A DNA stretch of 64,000 bases from Sipunculus nudus. Lineage: Eukaryota; Annelida; Sipuncula; Golfingiida; Sipunculidae. The DNA lies in contig CM049312.1 in assembly GCA_026874595.1 (NCBI GenBank), positions 71,204,929-71,268,928 on the forward strand, read 5' to 3'. Under the pieces are notes generated by a model, which saw only the letters and a list, made by a program, of their open reading frames with translations, was not told the origin of the DNA and ran no database searches. The position numbers were made by a program, and so were the translations under genes. Below, in pieces: positions 36,202-47,535 of the stretch (positions are counted from its first letter, which is position 1; each line of letters opens with the position of its first letter).

Positions 36202-37011
36202 CTCGCTCCAATGTTTTCTAGCAATTCGATTCTGATCTGCCGTTGGAATCAATATTTGTTTTTTTTTTGTCAAAATAATAATAATAACAATGATAATAAT
36301 AATAATATTAACAGCATAATTACGATAATCGCCGCTAATACAGCTTTGTTCCTTTACACAAGAAGCATTCCTTTAAGATAGCCTAAAGCTGGTAAGAGAT
36401 ATTTCGTCGTAAACACCACCTGACACCCTTGGATACCGAAAGCTATTGTGCAATAGCAGTATGCGCTTTTGATCCCTGATCCATGTACCAGCCTTTCCAG
36501 ACCGCAGCATTGTTCTCGGAACCTTAGTTAATCCTCCTAACGGTTGCATGCACCAATATTAAGTAATACTAACAGGAAACGTACCGGGTAACCTTTAATC
36601 AATACCGGGGTATAAAATCACGCATTGCCTACACAGCACAAAAACTTCTTAAATGTTCACCGTCATGCTCCATTCCAGATCAAGTAGAGTCTTATCTGAA
36701 GAGGGCAAAAACACATTGCACGAAACTGCGTAGTAGTGAAAATGGGTAACAAAATGTAATTCCACTATATTGGTATAATCATATGTTTTTATATTTTTCA
36801 CTCTCTGATTAGGGTCTTACATTAAACAACTGTTTGCTCATGCATTAATGTATGTTTGAAGCAGGCCTTAGAATCATTTTTTAAAACATCGAATAGTTGC
36901 TTGGTTATAGGATTTAATTAAAACGTCTTGCCTTTTTTTTTTTGAATTGACAGTCATAAATTTAGTATTCAAGACATAAAAAAATTGATATGCAAATTAT
37001 TGTTTCCATAG

Positions 37012-37194
37012 CTACCCGCTGGGCTCCAGTTCCCTCTGTGCAACATGCTATACCATCGACATTTCTGGCTGAATTTGGAACAAGAGTCGACTACTCATGC
37101 GTGACCGGATACAAAGCTCGGCCTGGGAGTGAAGGTCACTATTTGCTCTGTGGTCCTGGAAAAGTCTGGGTTGGAACTACCCCGACGTGCGACG
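37012..37194 (+). CDS. CCP/sushi gene, exon b: CCP module 2, first Cys replaced
   Basis: Acceptor TTTCCATAG, 183 bp, donor GACG|GTAATC, phase 1-1. The module has VDYSC (Cys 2), YLLC (Cys 3), KVWVG (conserved W) and TPTC (Cys 4). The expected first Cys just before APVPS is Trp (TGG) in the sequence ATRWAPVP. Loss of Cys 1 would leave Cys 3 unpaired. It may be a real variant or a base error (TGG for TGC or TGT). Confidence 0.82.
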
Positions 37195-37910
37195 GTAATC
37201 ATTAATAATGTGTGCATTTCCATCGCAGGATAAAGCATATGTATTTATACAATGTGGGCAATTTATTGGTCTCTTCTTTAAAAAAATTAGAATTGAAGCT
37301 TCGGTCCAGTGAACTGCACAGTGCCGAGAATCAACAAGCCAAGAATGTCAATGGTGTACCATGGAAATTTATTCCCCCATTTCATGCAACAGGTCATGTA
37401 GTTAAAAACACTTAGCCTGTGAAAATTGAAAGATAATTATGCAACGCTGTACTTTACAATTGAATGAAGCAATAGCAAAATAAAAATATGCATTTTTATT
37501 AATGCAAGCCTCATAAATTCACTTATTCGAGCCATAATCCCAGGTTAATTCGTGCATAAGTGACTATATATTTGTGATTATTCCGTATGACTTTCCTATG
37601 TCCGGACCATGTACCACGCAAAATTCGAATCGAATCCTCATTGGCTCATTCCCGAATTGCTTTAAATTCATAAGATTCCGTTTCTGATTGCGTGAGTTAT
37701 GTTGTGAACAAACACAAACACATGAACGGGAATGAACGCATACCCTAATAACGGAGGCAATAAACAGAAGAATATTTTATTACGATATACTATTTATATA
37801 CCGCCGAGAGGAGAAGAGTTAAGTCTATTTCTAAATCCATTAAAACGACCTCCTACGTCCACACTTCGTGATCGTATTATATATAATTCACACTGTTTTA
37901 TATTTGACAG
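37195..37910. repeat. Intron b-c with dispersed-repeat right end
   Basis: 37490-37745 is a third, partial copy of the repeat at 17395-18740 and 28655-29600: 'AAATTCACTTATTCG', 'GCATAAGTGACTATATATTTGTGA', 'TCATTGGCTCATTCCCGA' and 'GATTGCGTGAGTT' are shared. Confidence 0.65.
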
Positions 37911-38096
37911 TCATACATTGTCCTGATCTTTCGACACTCACGAATGGAAAATTCTGGCCAATCACCAGCGAGTATAATAGTCGTGTGACTGTCACGTGTC
38001 CACATGGGTACCTGCTACCTGATAATACATCCCACACCACGATGACGTGCACGGAAAATGGTACCTGGACAGGCCAAGACAATCTTACTTGTTCGC
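37911..38096 (+). CDS. CCP/sushi gene, exon c: CCP module 3
   Basis: Acceptor TATTTGACAG, 186 bp, donor TCGC|GTACGT, phase 1-1. A textbook CCP: HCPDLSTLTNG (Cys 1), VTVTCPHGY (Cys 2), TMTCTENGTW (Cys 3 and the tryptophan) and NLTC (Cys 4). It is the best domain match of the gene and fixes strand and phase for its neighbours. Confidence 0.92.
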
Positions 38097-39189
38097 GTAC
38101 GTACTGCTTGGTCTACGAATTCTGACGTATATGTGTAAATTCAACTTTACTATAAGTCATCTGAGCTATAGATGGTCCTTTGTCCGACGTCCGTCCGGTG
38201 GTCCGTCCGTCCATAAACAGGGCAAAAAAAGGGAAAACTTTTAATTGTTCATTGAATATATATTGTTAGACTTCGAGACTGCTTATATCAAAACCACTTG
38301 TCTTTTTTTCGCTCTTTAAGCATAATGTTTTCTCTGTATATATATATATTATTGCTAGAAATTAGGTCAGTATTAATTTTATTTGTGGATTTTATTGACC
38401 CTAACTTAAGTGTTTTTAAAAACAGCAAGAAATATATTTCCTAACTTGACATAATAAATGTCGAAGCTCGAGACTATTCTGAATCATACAATTTTATTTA
38501 AATAAGATTTTATTGTATACCAGAAATGACGTCAACTTTTTATTTACTTATAATGTAATGCATTTTACTAAAAAAAAACATCTGAGCGCTGTGACCTATG
38601 GGTACCTTGTTTATTGCTTGGTGTGATATTTTGTTACAATTAATTATTTCTCTTTTAATAGAGAATCTGAAGTACAGTTTTAGGAGAAATGTTAAATTCA
38701 TGACAGTAATAAATTAATAGTTTGTGTAAGTTTATCAGCGTATTCTTATATTGGGAGTATTCCGCAGAGAAAGAAATTGATATGACATAATATTCATTTT
38801 ACGATCGTTACAAACTAGTTAATAGGTAAACATAAAATATGTATACCATTTCTTGCGATACACTAGTGACATGTATTGGCAAAGACGAACACTATTTGCT
38901 CGGGTCTGTTAAATCGTAAGAGGAATATATGCTATGTCTGAGGTGACGAAACTTTAAAAAACACATTATTTATAAAGGCGAGTCTACTGCCAGAGCCTCT
39001 GTCATTCTTATTTGGTTTCATTTACCAGGAAATCCTGGCAGATAAATTAAAAAAAAACATTGCGTACTTAACTGTGTAACAATGATATTCCTGTAGAAAT
39101 AAAAAAAAACACAAAAAACACAGGACCATATATGGATAATATGAGACAGTTTAGGTATGTTTACAAAATGTCTAGATTTTTATTTTTAG
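38097..39189. other. CCP gene intron c-d
   Basis: Contains a GTCCGTCCG-type repeat with 'GAGCTATAGATGGTCCTTTG' near 38160-38215; otherwise AT-rich without features. Confidence 0.5.
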
Positions 39190-39375
39190 CAGTTAAATGT
39201 CCGCCGCCACCATTGGTAAAGAATGCTTACGGGGAAGACAGCCATAACGTGCTGTATAACACAAGCCTGATCTTCACTTGTATAGCTGGGTATTGGTTTC
39301 ACTGGAGGACGTTTGCTATGACAACAACGTGTTTACACAATGGGTCCTGGTCGTTTATTCCTTTTGAGTGTACAG
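39190..39375 (+). CDS. CCP/sushi gene, exon d: CCP module 4
   Basis: Acceptor TATTTTTAG (a second AG three bases on would keep the frame), 186 bp, donor ACAG|GTAATT, phase 1-1. Cysteines at VKCPPPP, FTCIAGY, TTCLHNG and FECTG, with GSW before the last strand. Pro-rich start and spacing fit CCP modules. Confidence 0.9.
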
Positions 39376-39968
39376 GTAATTAATCATTCAATTCGTCTGA
39401 GACAGTGCGGTTACGTTGGGGAACGTTTCGTAAATGCTAAACCGGCATCGATCGAATCGATAACTCTACGTTATTGCTTAATTCATTCGAATTTCTTTCT
39501 TGATACAAGGAAATCGTTTTACATATGTAGGATATAGGATTCATTTAATCCACGAGATTTCCAAGAAATTAATTAATCACAGTACGAGATGATTTGATAA
39601 GATGTAAAATTGATCCCGCCCATTGCTGTCAGAAGTCATATCTATGTAGCAGTCACTATATATTGGATCACCCAGAAGGAGTATGGTGCTTCATTTTTAC
39701 GTATTTGCAGCCTCAAGATCAGATAGAAAACACTGAGATCTTACAAGATATGCGACATTAACAGAACGAAGTTAAATTTAACAGAACATCAACATATTTA
39801 TTCGAACAGCTTGTGTTCCCCAGAATTTGGTTTGTGAATTGATCAGGAATACCCGTTCTAAAATGTAAACGTGACAACTTATTCTTAATCAGGTCGATAG
39901 ACCATCTATTTTGTAGAGTCCTTCAACCTCATTATGCTCATAGAAACATGTAGTATTCTTATTTTCAG
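39376..39968. other. CCP gene intron d-e, no feature
   Basis: Intronic sequence without repeats or RNA genes that I recognise. Confidence 0.4.
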
Positions 39969-40041
39969 CCTTCAGTTGTCCTTTGTTTCCCAGCTGGAGA
40001 GGGTATATATCAAACACAGGGTCTACAAAGCATACATATGG
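39969..40041 (+). CDS. CCP/sushi gene, exon e: first half of CCP module 5
   Basis: Acceptor TTATTTTCAG, 73 bp, donor TATGG|GTAACG; enters in phase 1 and leaves in phase 2. Encodes AFSCPLFPSW and a Gly/Ser/Thr loop, i.e. only Cys 1 of a CCP. The next exon enters in the matching phase and supplies the remaining three cysteines, so the module is split by an intron, a known but less common arrangement. Confidence 0.75.
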
Positions 40042-40626
40042 GTAACGGTTACTCTTTCATTATGCATCTACATATCGCTATGTATTTGCCAATGGGATTC
40101 TTGAAACCCCTGTCTTCCTTTCAAATATTTCATTTTGTCTGAACGGTTTACGTTCGTAAGATACTAATTTGCATGAGTATTTATAATGCTGATAATTGAA
40201 GGATAATTTATCATACAAATTAAAGGTTATACAGGATACAAACATGTTGTGAGATAAATAGAGGCAAAAAATTTCAAGAATATCTATGATTTACAAAGAT
40301 GGGGCCTCACAAATCTCGAGTTAAATGCTAAAACAGTTAAAAATTAATGTTTGCTATATGCTCCAACACTCTACGCTTTGTGGATGTGTTCAGATTTATC
40401 GTCCGACTGGTTACAGATCTAAGCGGTGCTGAATATAGTCCTACATTAATTCAGGATCGAATGGTTTGAAGTTGTAATTGGCAAACACGTTCTTATTTAT
40501 GAGACATACACCTGTAGATCAGTTTGGAATTCGATAACGTTTTATGTAAGTTATTTGAGCAGTGTACTTGTTAGATTAATAAAGCGGATAAGGCTTTCAT
40601 TATACAACATATGCTGAATTTATTAG
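40042..40626. other. CCP gene intron e-f, no feature
   Basis: Intronic sequence, nothing recognised. Confidence 0.4.
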
Positions 40627-40742
40627 GTCACGGATTAACTATAGCTGTGAGGATGACATTCACTTCAAAGATGGCGCAACTTGGAAAATGGCAACATGTG
40701 ATAGCCATGCTACCTGGAACCCCCCAATGGAACCTTGTCCAG
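40627..40742 (+). CDS. CCP/sushi gene, exon f: second half of CCP module 5
   Basis: Acceptor AATTTATTAG, 116 bp, donor CCAG|GTAACC; phase 2 in, phase 1 out. Encodes SRINYSCEDD (Cys 2), KMATCDSHATW (Cys 3 and W) and PPMEPC (Cys 4). Joined to exon e it forms a complete module of normal length. Confidence 0.82.
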
Positions 40743-41404
40743 GTAACCTTATAAAATTGTTATATGGAAATATCATGTCATTTTCGTATCATTATATTAT
40801 TAGATATTGTGTTATTATTTGAATAATTGAATGGGGGGAAATCTAAGGGTTAGTTGTCAGATTTTGGTTTGTCTGTCTGTCGGGCCGTCTGTCTGTCTCT
40901 CCGTCCGACATGTTTTCGTTTTCTTGCGATAACTTTCCTAAATACAATCCGGCTTCATTTAAGTTTTGATCACTGATTGCTTGCATGCATACCTTGGTTA
41001 GGATTGGTTTTGGAGTCTATCTGAAAGTTTATACTCACCAGGTCATAAAACACAATATATAATGTTGTTGCCAATTCCATTCACATAAACAAATTGTGAC
41101 ACGTGGAGACATCTCCAGGGAACAATGAAAACTAAAACACAGCCACTTTGACATGTGAAGACATCTTCAGGCTAAAATAAAAACCAAAACATTGAGAAGG
41201 AGAAGGCAAGCATGAAGGACAACAAGAGACTGAAGGGGAGGACATAAATTCCACGAAATTGCTGTGTAAATCATTTTTGTGCCTATGTGTGAGTAATTAC
41301 CCAAGCAGGTTTTGGTATTAAGTCCGCCCATTATGAAGAATCTAACGTTATTAGTTTTTTTAGAAATACATTCCTTAGTTATCTTTTTCTTCATATGATT
41401 ACAG
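40743..41404. other. CCP gene intron f-g
   Basis: Contains a GTCTGTCTGTC / CCGTCCGACATG repeat tract near 40868-40915. Confidence 0.45.
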
Positions 41405-41568
41405 AATCAGCAAACATTGAGCCCCCACCACCTTTCGAAGCCCCTGGTGCCAGCAACATCGGCGCAGTTGCTATATCTGTTGTGGCTGTCATCGGAATGC
41501 TGGTTATTGTCACAGATATACCTTTGATCGTATCGTCTATCCGTGGTCAAGTCAAGACTAAACGGTAG
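41405..41568 (+). CDS. CCP/sushi gene, last exon: stalk, membrane segment and tail
   Basis: Acceptor CATATGATTACAG, phase 1. Encodes an acidic, Pro-rich stalk (IEPPPPFEAPG), a hydrophobic stretch (NIGAVAISVVAVIGMLVIV, then TDIPLIVSSI) and a short basic tail ending KTKR before TAG. This makes the product a single-pass membrane protein with CCP modules outside. An Asp interrupts the hydrophobic stretch. CG|GTAGAT overlaps the stop and could act as a donor; splicing to the acceptor before 41882 would then give a few residues (phase 2) or, from another donor, a longer Ser/Glu-rich tail. The stop as given is the simplest reading. Confidence 0.78.
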
Positions 41569-41881
41569 ATAAATCTGACAAACATTGCAAAGGTTCGGAC
41601 GTAGGTTCATTTGTTGAAGCTTTTTAGGCATTATTTAATGAAAACATAATGCAATCATTTTACGGTTACATATTTTAAATTTTGCACGGAGATGTAATAT
41701 TTGGCGGGCGTTGGAGCAAGTGCTTCATTCACGGGAGCTTTATTATATTGTAATATAGCTCACCATTACAGCAGAAATGAATATGTATCACATTGGCGCA
41801 CACACAAAAAAAAACGTCACTTTTAATTAAGGATAACGCTTTGGGGCTATAAGATTAATTAGCAACAACAAAATGTCCTTT

Positions 41882-42000
41882 ACTTCAGCGCTTTACCAGG
41901 ACAGTGAGCAATTGGATGCATCTCACATCAGCAAGAGTGAAACATCGGTACGAAACAAAGTGAACGTCAGTGCAGCATTTAAAGCCTATTTAAACGTAGT
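41882..42000 (+). other. Possible alternative cytoplasmic-tail exon
   Basis: CCTTTACTTCAG is a good acceptor. In phase 1 it opens into LYQDSEQLDASHISKSETSV, a Tyr/Ser/Asp-rich stretch that could serve as a cytoplasmic tail. I could not find a convincing phase-1 donor in the preceding exon, so the connection is unproven. Confidence 0.25.
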
Positions 42001-42522
42001 GTATTTTGCAAATTATATGGGGGGGGGGATATATTTATTTTCCCATTTTGTGTCCGTATATACATTTTTATTGTTTCTACTTTCCCTCTTTTTCGGTTTT
42101 TGTCTTCTGTTTTCTTTTATATTTAGCTTAAAGGGGTGCATCCTCCTTCCACCGCCTTCCCTAACCACGCACAATACAAGTTTTGAAGTCTACTTCGGCA
42201 GCCATATTTACACAAGGGCGACTTATTTCAAGTAATTTGCTAAAACCTGGTTAAAGATAATTTCTTCTGTGCTCTCACTTAATGTAAAACTGCTAGGTTT
42301 AAAGGTTGGACAACTCAAACGCTCTGTATTATATATATAACGCCCAGCATTGTAATATAATATGAAAGATTAACAAGTTCTGAATATTGACTTCAGAAGA
42401 GTTTTGCAAATGTTTCAGATCATTTCTTCCTCCGGAATAAAGAAAATAAAATTGCGGCCAGTCGCATAAATTCTATAATCTGTTACCTGTTGTTTTCCTA
42501 GCATTCTGTTAAAAAGCATTAT

Positions 42523-43218
42523 ATATGTTCCTGCCACAGAAGAATAAGTTAATTTTAATATAAAATATTACAAGGGTATCTCTTTCTGAATGAAAAACTT
42601 TTTAAATGTGGCATAATAAATAATCCATACTTTCGATACTGCCATACAGCTGTGGAAAATATAGGTCATTTCTTCTTTCACTGTTCAGTTGTTAAAATAT
42701 TTTGGAGGGCAATATTTTATGCAGAATATCAGAAGACCTACTAACAGAAAAAAAAGTTATTCTTGGAATACCAGAAAGAAATAGAAAGAAAGAGAACAAA
42801 GTCCTTTTACATATATATTTTATTTATGTAACACAGGAAATTAGTAAATTGAATATAGATAGTTTCAAGAAATACCTGTTTTACCAGAACAGATTGGAAT
42901 GTGGAGTTAAAGATGGAAATACAAATGAAAGGTTATTCCTTTGGAATACCATAGTTGATTAAATATATTTTTACATTGTTTAATTATTAAAATCAATATT
43001 AAAAATATACTTTTTGAAAAAAAATGATATTATGCAAGATTATCTAGATTATGAGAAATGTGTTCTCTGTTGCGGTTTTTTGTGTTGGGTAGTTCATATA
43101 TGATGTGGTTTTGTTGTGTATGTAATTAGTAGTAAAAATGCATTCTATATTGTCTTGAATGTTTGTATTACTATTTTTGTCAATAAAATTTTGTTTTAAA
43201 AAAATATGTTCCTGCCAC
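42523..43218 (+). mobile_element. 5'-truncated LINE insertion with perfect 15-bp target duplication
   Basis: The 15-mer ATATGTTCCTGCCAC occurs at 42523-42537 and 43204-43218, flanking 666 bp. The insert encodes the zinc-binding tail of a LINE ORF2 (KCGIINNPYFRYC, ENIGHFFFHC, FW) and, after a frameshift, a LGIPERN...FKKYLFYQNRLECG C-terminus. It ends in AATAAAATTTTG and an A-run. Target duplication, 5' truncation and poly-A are the signs of target-primed reverse transcription. The exact duplication suggests a young insertion, although the frame is already broken. Confidence 0.92.
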
Positions 43219-43842
43219 GTTTTGGTATGTGATGAATAAATGTGAAAAAGAGTCTTTCAGTAGGTCATATTAACGGCCTTGAATCAGGTAGGACAATGGG
43301 ACATGTCCCCTTCACCTTTTTTTGAGACTGAGGACAAATTACCTTTTTCCCAGTCTTTTTTGAAAAAGGAAAAATGCATGGTCCATGGGTCGTAGTGTTA
43401 TTCGGACTAGGTTTTGATTGTAGCTTTCTGAACCGAATTTAACCTAAATTATACAACAGGTGGTTGTGATATGCGCCTCACGTATTTGTATTTATATTTA
43501 TTAAATGCATGTGCAGTAACGTGCTGTACCATGTATTCTCGAAGCAGAACAGGCGTCCAAGATGAGACAGTTTGCAACGTAATTTATAGCGAACAATGGG
43601 CTGAGAAAACATTAAAGAGACCATCCACAGGGGAACAGACACAACCCCCCCCCTCCCCATCGCCAAAGTCCCTTTTATGAACTGGAGTATAATAACTTCC
43701 TTGCAGAATATAAAAAAAATCCCCCTACATATTATTGAATTGTATATCTTAATATCTTGGTGAATGTTTTATTTAAACACAAGTGCCTTGCTCATTTTCA
43801 ATGTTTTTCTATAAAAATCTGATTTGAACATTTATATATATA

Positions 43843-44560
43843 TAGTGGAACCCCGCCTTGCGACCACCCCACTATTGCGACCACCCCACAATTGCGACCA
43901 TTTTGCTTGGTCCCGATTTTTTTAGTTTATTTAAGTTTTTAAAATAAACATAAATGTTGAGGTGTTGCTTATAGATCAAAGAGGGTAACCATCGGCCTGA
44001 TTACTTAATGAGCCGGTCTGGCCTGGGGTCAGATGCTAATTGCCCCTCAGTGATTACCTGTATTACAGCTACCCTAAGTGTGGGGTTGCGGGCTTAATAT
44101 TTCAACTCATCACATATTGTTCGATCTTCATTGGTAAAATTAACGACCAAGTTAATCCTAAATGTGTTCATACCTTACTGACACTGAGTATCGAGCAGTC
44201 AGTAAAATGTATAAATAAAGCTTGCATGGAGGAAAATCCCTCACATTAATTTGCCTTTTCAGATAGATCGTTGTCAGTTCATTTCTCCACTGGTTAAGTT
44301 TGCATTTAAATTGCTTGCTGTTAGGCAACCATGCCTCTGAAAGAGCTCTCCTTGAAGGATAAAGTGGCGTTTATCAAGGCGGTAACACCACGCGCAGTCA
44401 GCACCAAATGGCTCAGCAGTTTAGCGTCGGGATAATATATATACGCGATTTGCTTAGAACCCGGGTCAAAGCCGGTCTGTAAAAAAAATAAATAAACGCC
44501 CGGGCGTCCGATTAAGGAAATAGTTATTATAATCGACATATAACTTTCCAGTAATTTCAC
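43843..44560 (+). mobile_element. Pogo/Tigger-like element remnant
   Basis: Begins TAGTGGAACCCCGCCTTGCGACCACC, matching the terminal repeat of the element at 3573-4551, with the same sub-terminal GCGACCACCCC motifs. No right end is found. A transposase N-terminal fragment lies at 44331-44435, and 44448-44530 matches 25575-25660. Confidence 0.7.
44331..44435 (+). pseudogene. Transposase N-terminus (CENP-B-like HTH), truncated
   Basis: ATG followed by MPLKELSLKDKVAFIKAV, closely like the start of the CENP-B N-terminal helix-turn-helix in pogo/Tigger transposases (basic start, L-(S/T)-L-K-(D/E)-K-(V/L), IK). After VSTKWLSSLASG a stop ends the frame at 35 codons. The DDE catalytic domain is absent. 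Confidence 0.65.
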
Positions 44561-45640
44561 CGATTCTGGTTACACCTCTTCGGGCTCAGTGCTAAGAATC
44601 TGCCCAGCGAGAGCGGGTGTCGCTTGTTTAAAATTTGGAGCTGGATGCACAATGCGATACCACGCTCTCATCGGTATGATTACAATTCTTTGCTCTGTGC
44701 AAACCGGGTGGTGTGTCCAAAAGAACATTGTTATATAAAACAGCGGTTAAAACAAACGATGTGGAATGTCCAACGTATAACAGCTAACTGAGGATTAAAT
44801 AATTCTAAACTTAAAAGAAAGTGTATTCATCTTGTTACATTGATCTTGTACATACAGCTCATTGTTTTGTAATGTAAATTAAATAAATCAATCATGAAAA
44901 ACATTTCCTGTATTTTCTTGTAAACTTTGCACTAAGATGAAAATTGGATTTATTTTTCCTTATTCCGGTTGGATTTTCTCTGTATCCCTTTTATGCCTTT
45001 GATTCAGATTTATTTCATATGTATACCTTTCAAAAACAAGTGTGTTACTATACCAAGTTACTATACACGCAAGCCCTAGTCCAAAACTCAGTGACAATAC
45101 CAGAATCCGGCCCTCAACATAGACAAACAACACTGTACAGCTGACCCCGGCCCCAATGAACTCGCTTTCAGCAGCAGAGATCAGCCAACTGGTAGTAATT
45201 GGCCTTGGTCACCCTGGGTCACTTAATGCAAAAGAGTATTATTGTATGCTTTATTTCATATTCTTTTTATCACTGTACATAATAAATGATTTACTCTAGC
45301 ATAGTCTATAGAAATAGGCAACACTGGCGTTTTATTTTTACCCTGGTATTTACATTGGGGCAGTTGTTGTGAGTGTGGACAACTCTGGATAATATTTTGA
45401 CCTGATAACATATTTGACCATTTGGCGCCCTCTAAGGACTGATCTTGTTAGAGGTCTATATCTCAGAATTTAAAAATGAAAATAAAAAAAAAACAGGTTG
45501 CATATAGCAGAAATACAATGCTGTCCATGTTTACCACACGCAGGTGGATAGCTCAGTGACCAGCCCTCCAGCGTGGCTATTGCCAGGGTAATTGGGGACT
45601 TCCTGTGACGTCAGTGAGAACCCTCTTTATGGTAGTGGAA
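44560..45640. other. No gene seen
   Basis: No exon, RNA gene or paired repeat ends recognised. Confidence 0.4.
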
Positions 45641-46100
45641 AGGATATTGGATAATATTGATGATAGGATGCATGGCGAAGATGAATCTGATGGTTCCGTA
45701 GGGGATGTTGCATTATATGGTCGACAGGATGCTGCATAGGATTATGTATATGATTAAAGAGAAGATGTTGGAAAGGATGATATATATGATGACCAATGTG
45801 ATATTGGAGAGGATGTAGGAGAGTATGATGTATGTGATGTTGGAGACGGCGCTCGGGAGGAAGTTATGTGGTATGGTGGAGAGGCTGCTTGGAAAGATGT
45901 ATATAATTGGAGAAAAAATGCTAGAGAGGATGATTTGTATAATGGTGGAAAGGTGGTTGAAAATGATGCCTGAGAGCTCACAGGAGCGGATCAGGTATGT
46001 GATAGTGCGGAGGTTACCGGAGAGGAATTTAGAGAGAATGTTGTTTGTCACATTTCAGTGGATGGTGGAGAGAATACTTGAGAACGTCGTATATATGATG
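45640..46100. repeat. GA/TG-rich degenerate minisatellite (~21/42-bp rhythm)
   Basis: Recurring GATGTTGGAAAGGATGATATATATGATG-like phrases with strand-biased composition. It keeps 107- to 112-codon frames open on both strands; their repetitive peptides are artefacts. Confidence 0.7.
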
Positions 46101-47299
46101 GTGTTTTTCTCTTTACTGGTTAAGATGGGATTGCACCGGTTTGCCTAGATGATAAAAAACATCTTTGCAATTCTTGAATCGATGAATATGATAAGCATAT
46201 ACTTTACTCCAATGTCCATACCGTTACGTATTCTAGCACAGATTAGCAACTCTAACAAGGACCAGGCTTTTATTAGCAAAATAATTGCATTTTGATCCAT
46301 GCGGCCAATCCGGAGAACAGTGTTTTTGTGTGGTGTTATTTTACAAACATTAAATGAATGAAAACAACTTTCCATAATTAAAAAGTCAGTATTGTGACAA
46401 GTCTGTTACATACAATTTTTCAAGGAATGTCTGGAGTGTTGGCAGTATCACCAGGGGCGGATCAAAGATTAAGGAAAAGAGAGGTACATCCCAGGAGGAT
46501 CTGTGACAAAACCTAAAAACAATGTCCCCCGGTCTGGAAAAGGGAGGGGGGGTCTAGACCACAAAAATTGGTCTGACACCCTTGCGTAGCTTGAAAAAAA
46601 GGGGGCGGGTCCGGATTCTCTGGACCCCTTCCCTGGATCCGCTTCTGATCACGATATGCTAGTAAGTACGTTGAGGAACAACATTCAGGGGGCAAATATA
46701 TCCGTTATATTGTTTGTTTTTTTAATATGTTTTTGTTCATATGATGTAATGTGTCAGCAGGAGTGTAAATATCAGTTACTAATTTAATTCATTACATAAC
46801 AGTCTATTTTAAATTAATAATCTCTAAGCTTTATAATTCTATCATTTTATTAACACTGTTTGTTCTACAGACTTGATTGATAAAGCAGTCCTATCACAGC
46901 ATATAATTTACGCTTTCTCCGTTAATACGTAACTATGAGAGTACTCACTTTAACATTCTGTCGCTAACAGGTGTAATTTCATAGTAAAATGTTCGAAACA
47001 ATAATTGGCAAATTAAAGGGTGACTTTCATCTTAGATGAAAGATATATGTATAAATATACAAATTTGACCTGAGGTTGTTAACTGAAGGGGAATTGAAAG
47101 GTTACTCATTAATCATGATCAGCAAAATATGCAGAATCTTATATCATTTGTCATAAGCCTGGTTCGTCAGATGTGTCCATATTGGACGAGCTTGGATTAA
47201 GACTGCGGACATTTTGTCGGGACCCCCACTGTTTATACAATTGGATATACAAGTGGATATAAACTTAACGGCGCTTTTTATATTATTTTTTTATTAAAG
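46101..47299. other. No gene seen
   Basis: A 'GGACCCCTTCCCTGGATCCGC' palindrome-like area near 46500-46650 with GGGGG runs; no coding evidence. Confidence 0.4.
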
Positions 47300-47535
47300 A
47301 TCAATTTTCTTTCTTTAGTAGACGTCAGATATTGAAATAAGTCCCTTTTAAATCCCTCGGGTATGCAGGAATTGACAATCTAGAACCTGTGAAAAGTATT
47401 TATGATTTTTTTATTCGCATATCCAGTCACGAATCACAAAAAGTAATATGAAAGATCCATAGAATTATCTTTCTTTAGTAGATGTCGGATAAACAAAATA
47501 ATTTCCTTAAAAACCCCCGGGTATGCAAAAATGTT
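47300..47535. repeat. Diverged ~165-bp tandem duplication
   Basis: 'TTTCTTTAGTAGACGTCAGATA' (47312) and 'TTTCTTTAGTAGATGTCGGATA' (47470), each followed by AATAAkTyCC and a CCCsGGGTATGCA block. Confidence 0.7.

Larger units (their letters stand above)
34304..37011. other. CCP gene intron a-b
   Basis: Holds a possible THAP-like fragment (34999-35110) and a 130-bp inverted-repeat element (36072-36201). The rest is featureless, with short frames lacking support. Confidence 0.5.

Noticed and set aside
45541-45600. tRNA-like GGATAGCTCAGTGACCAG near 45547
   Set aside because: No B box or closing stem follows.
45713-46148. 112- and 107-codon frames on opposite strands
   Set aside because: Both come from the degenerate minisatellite; the peptides are repetitive and have no splice or domain support.
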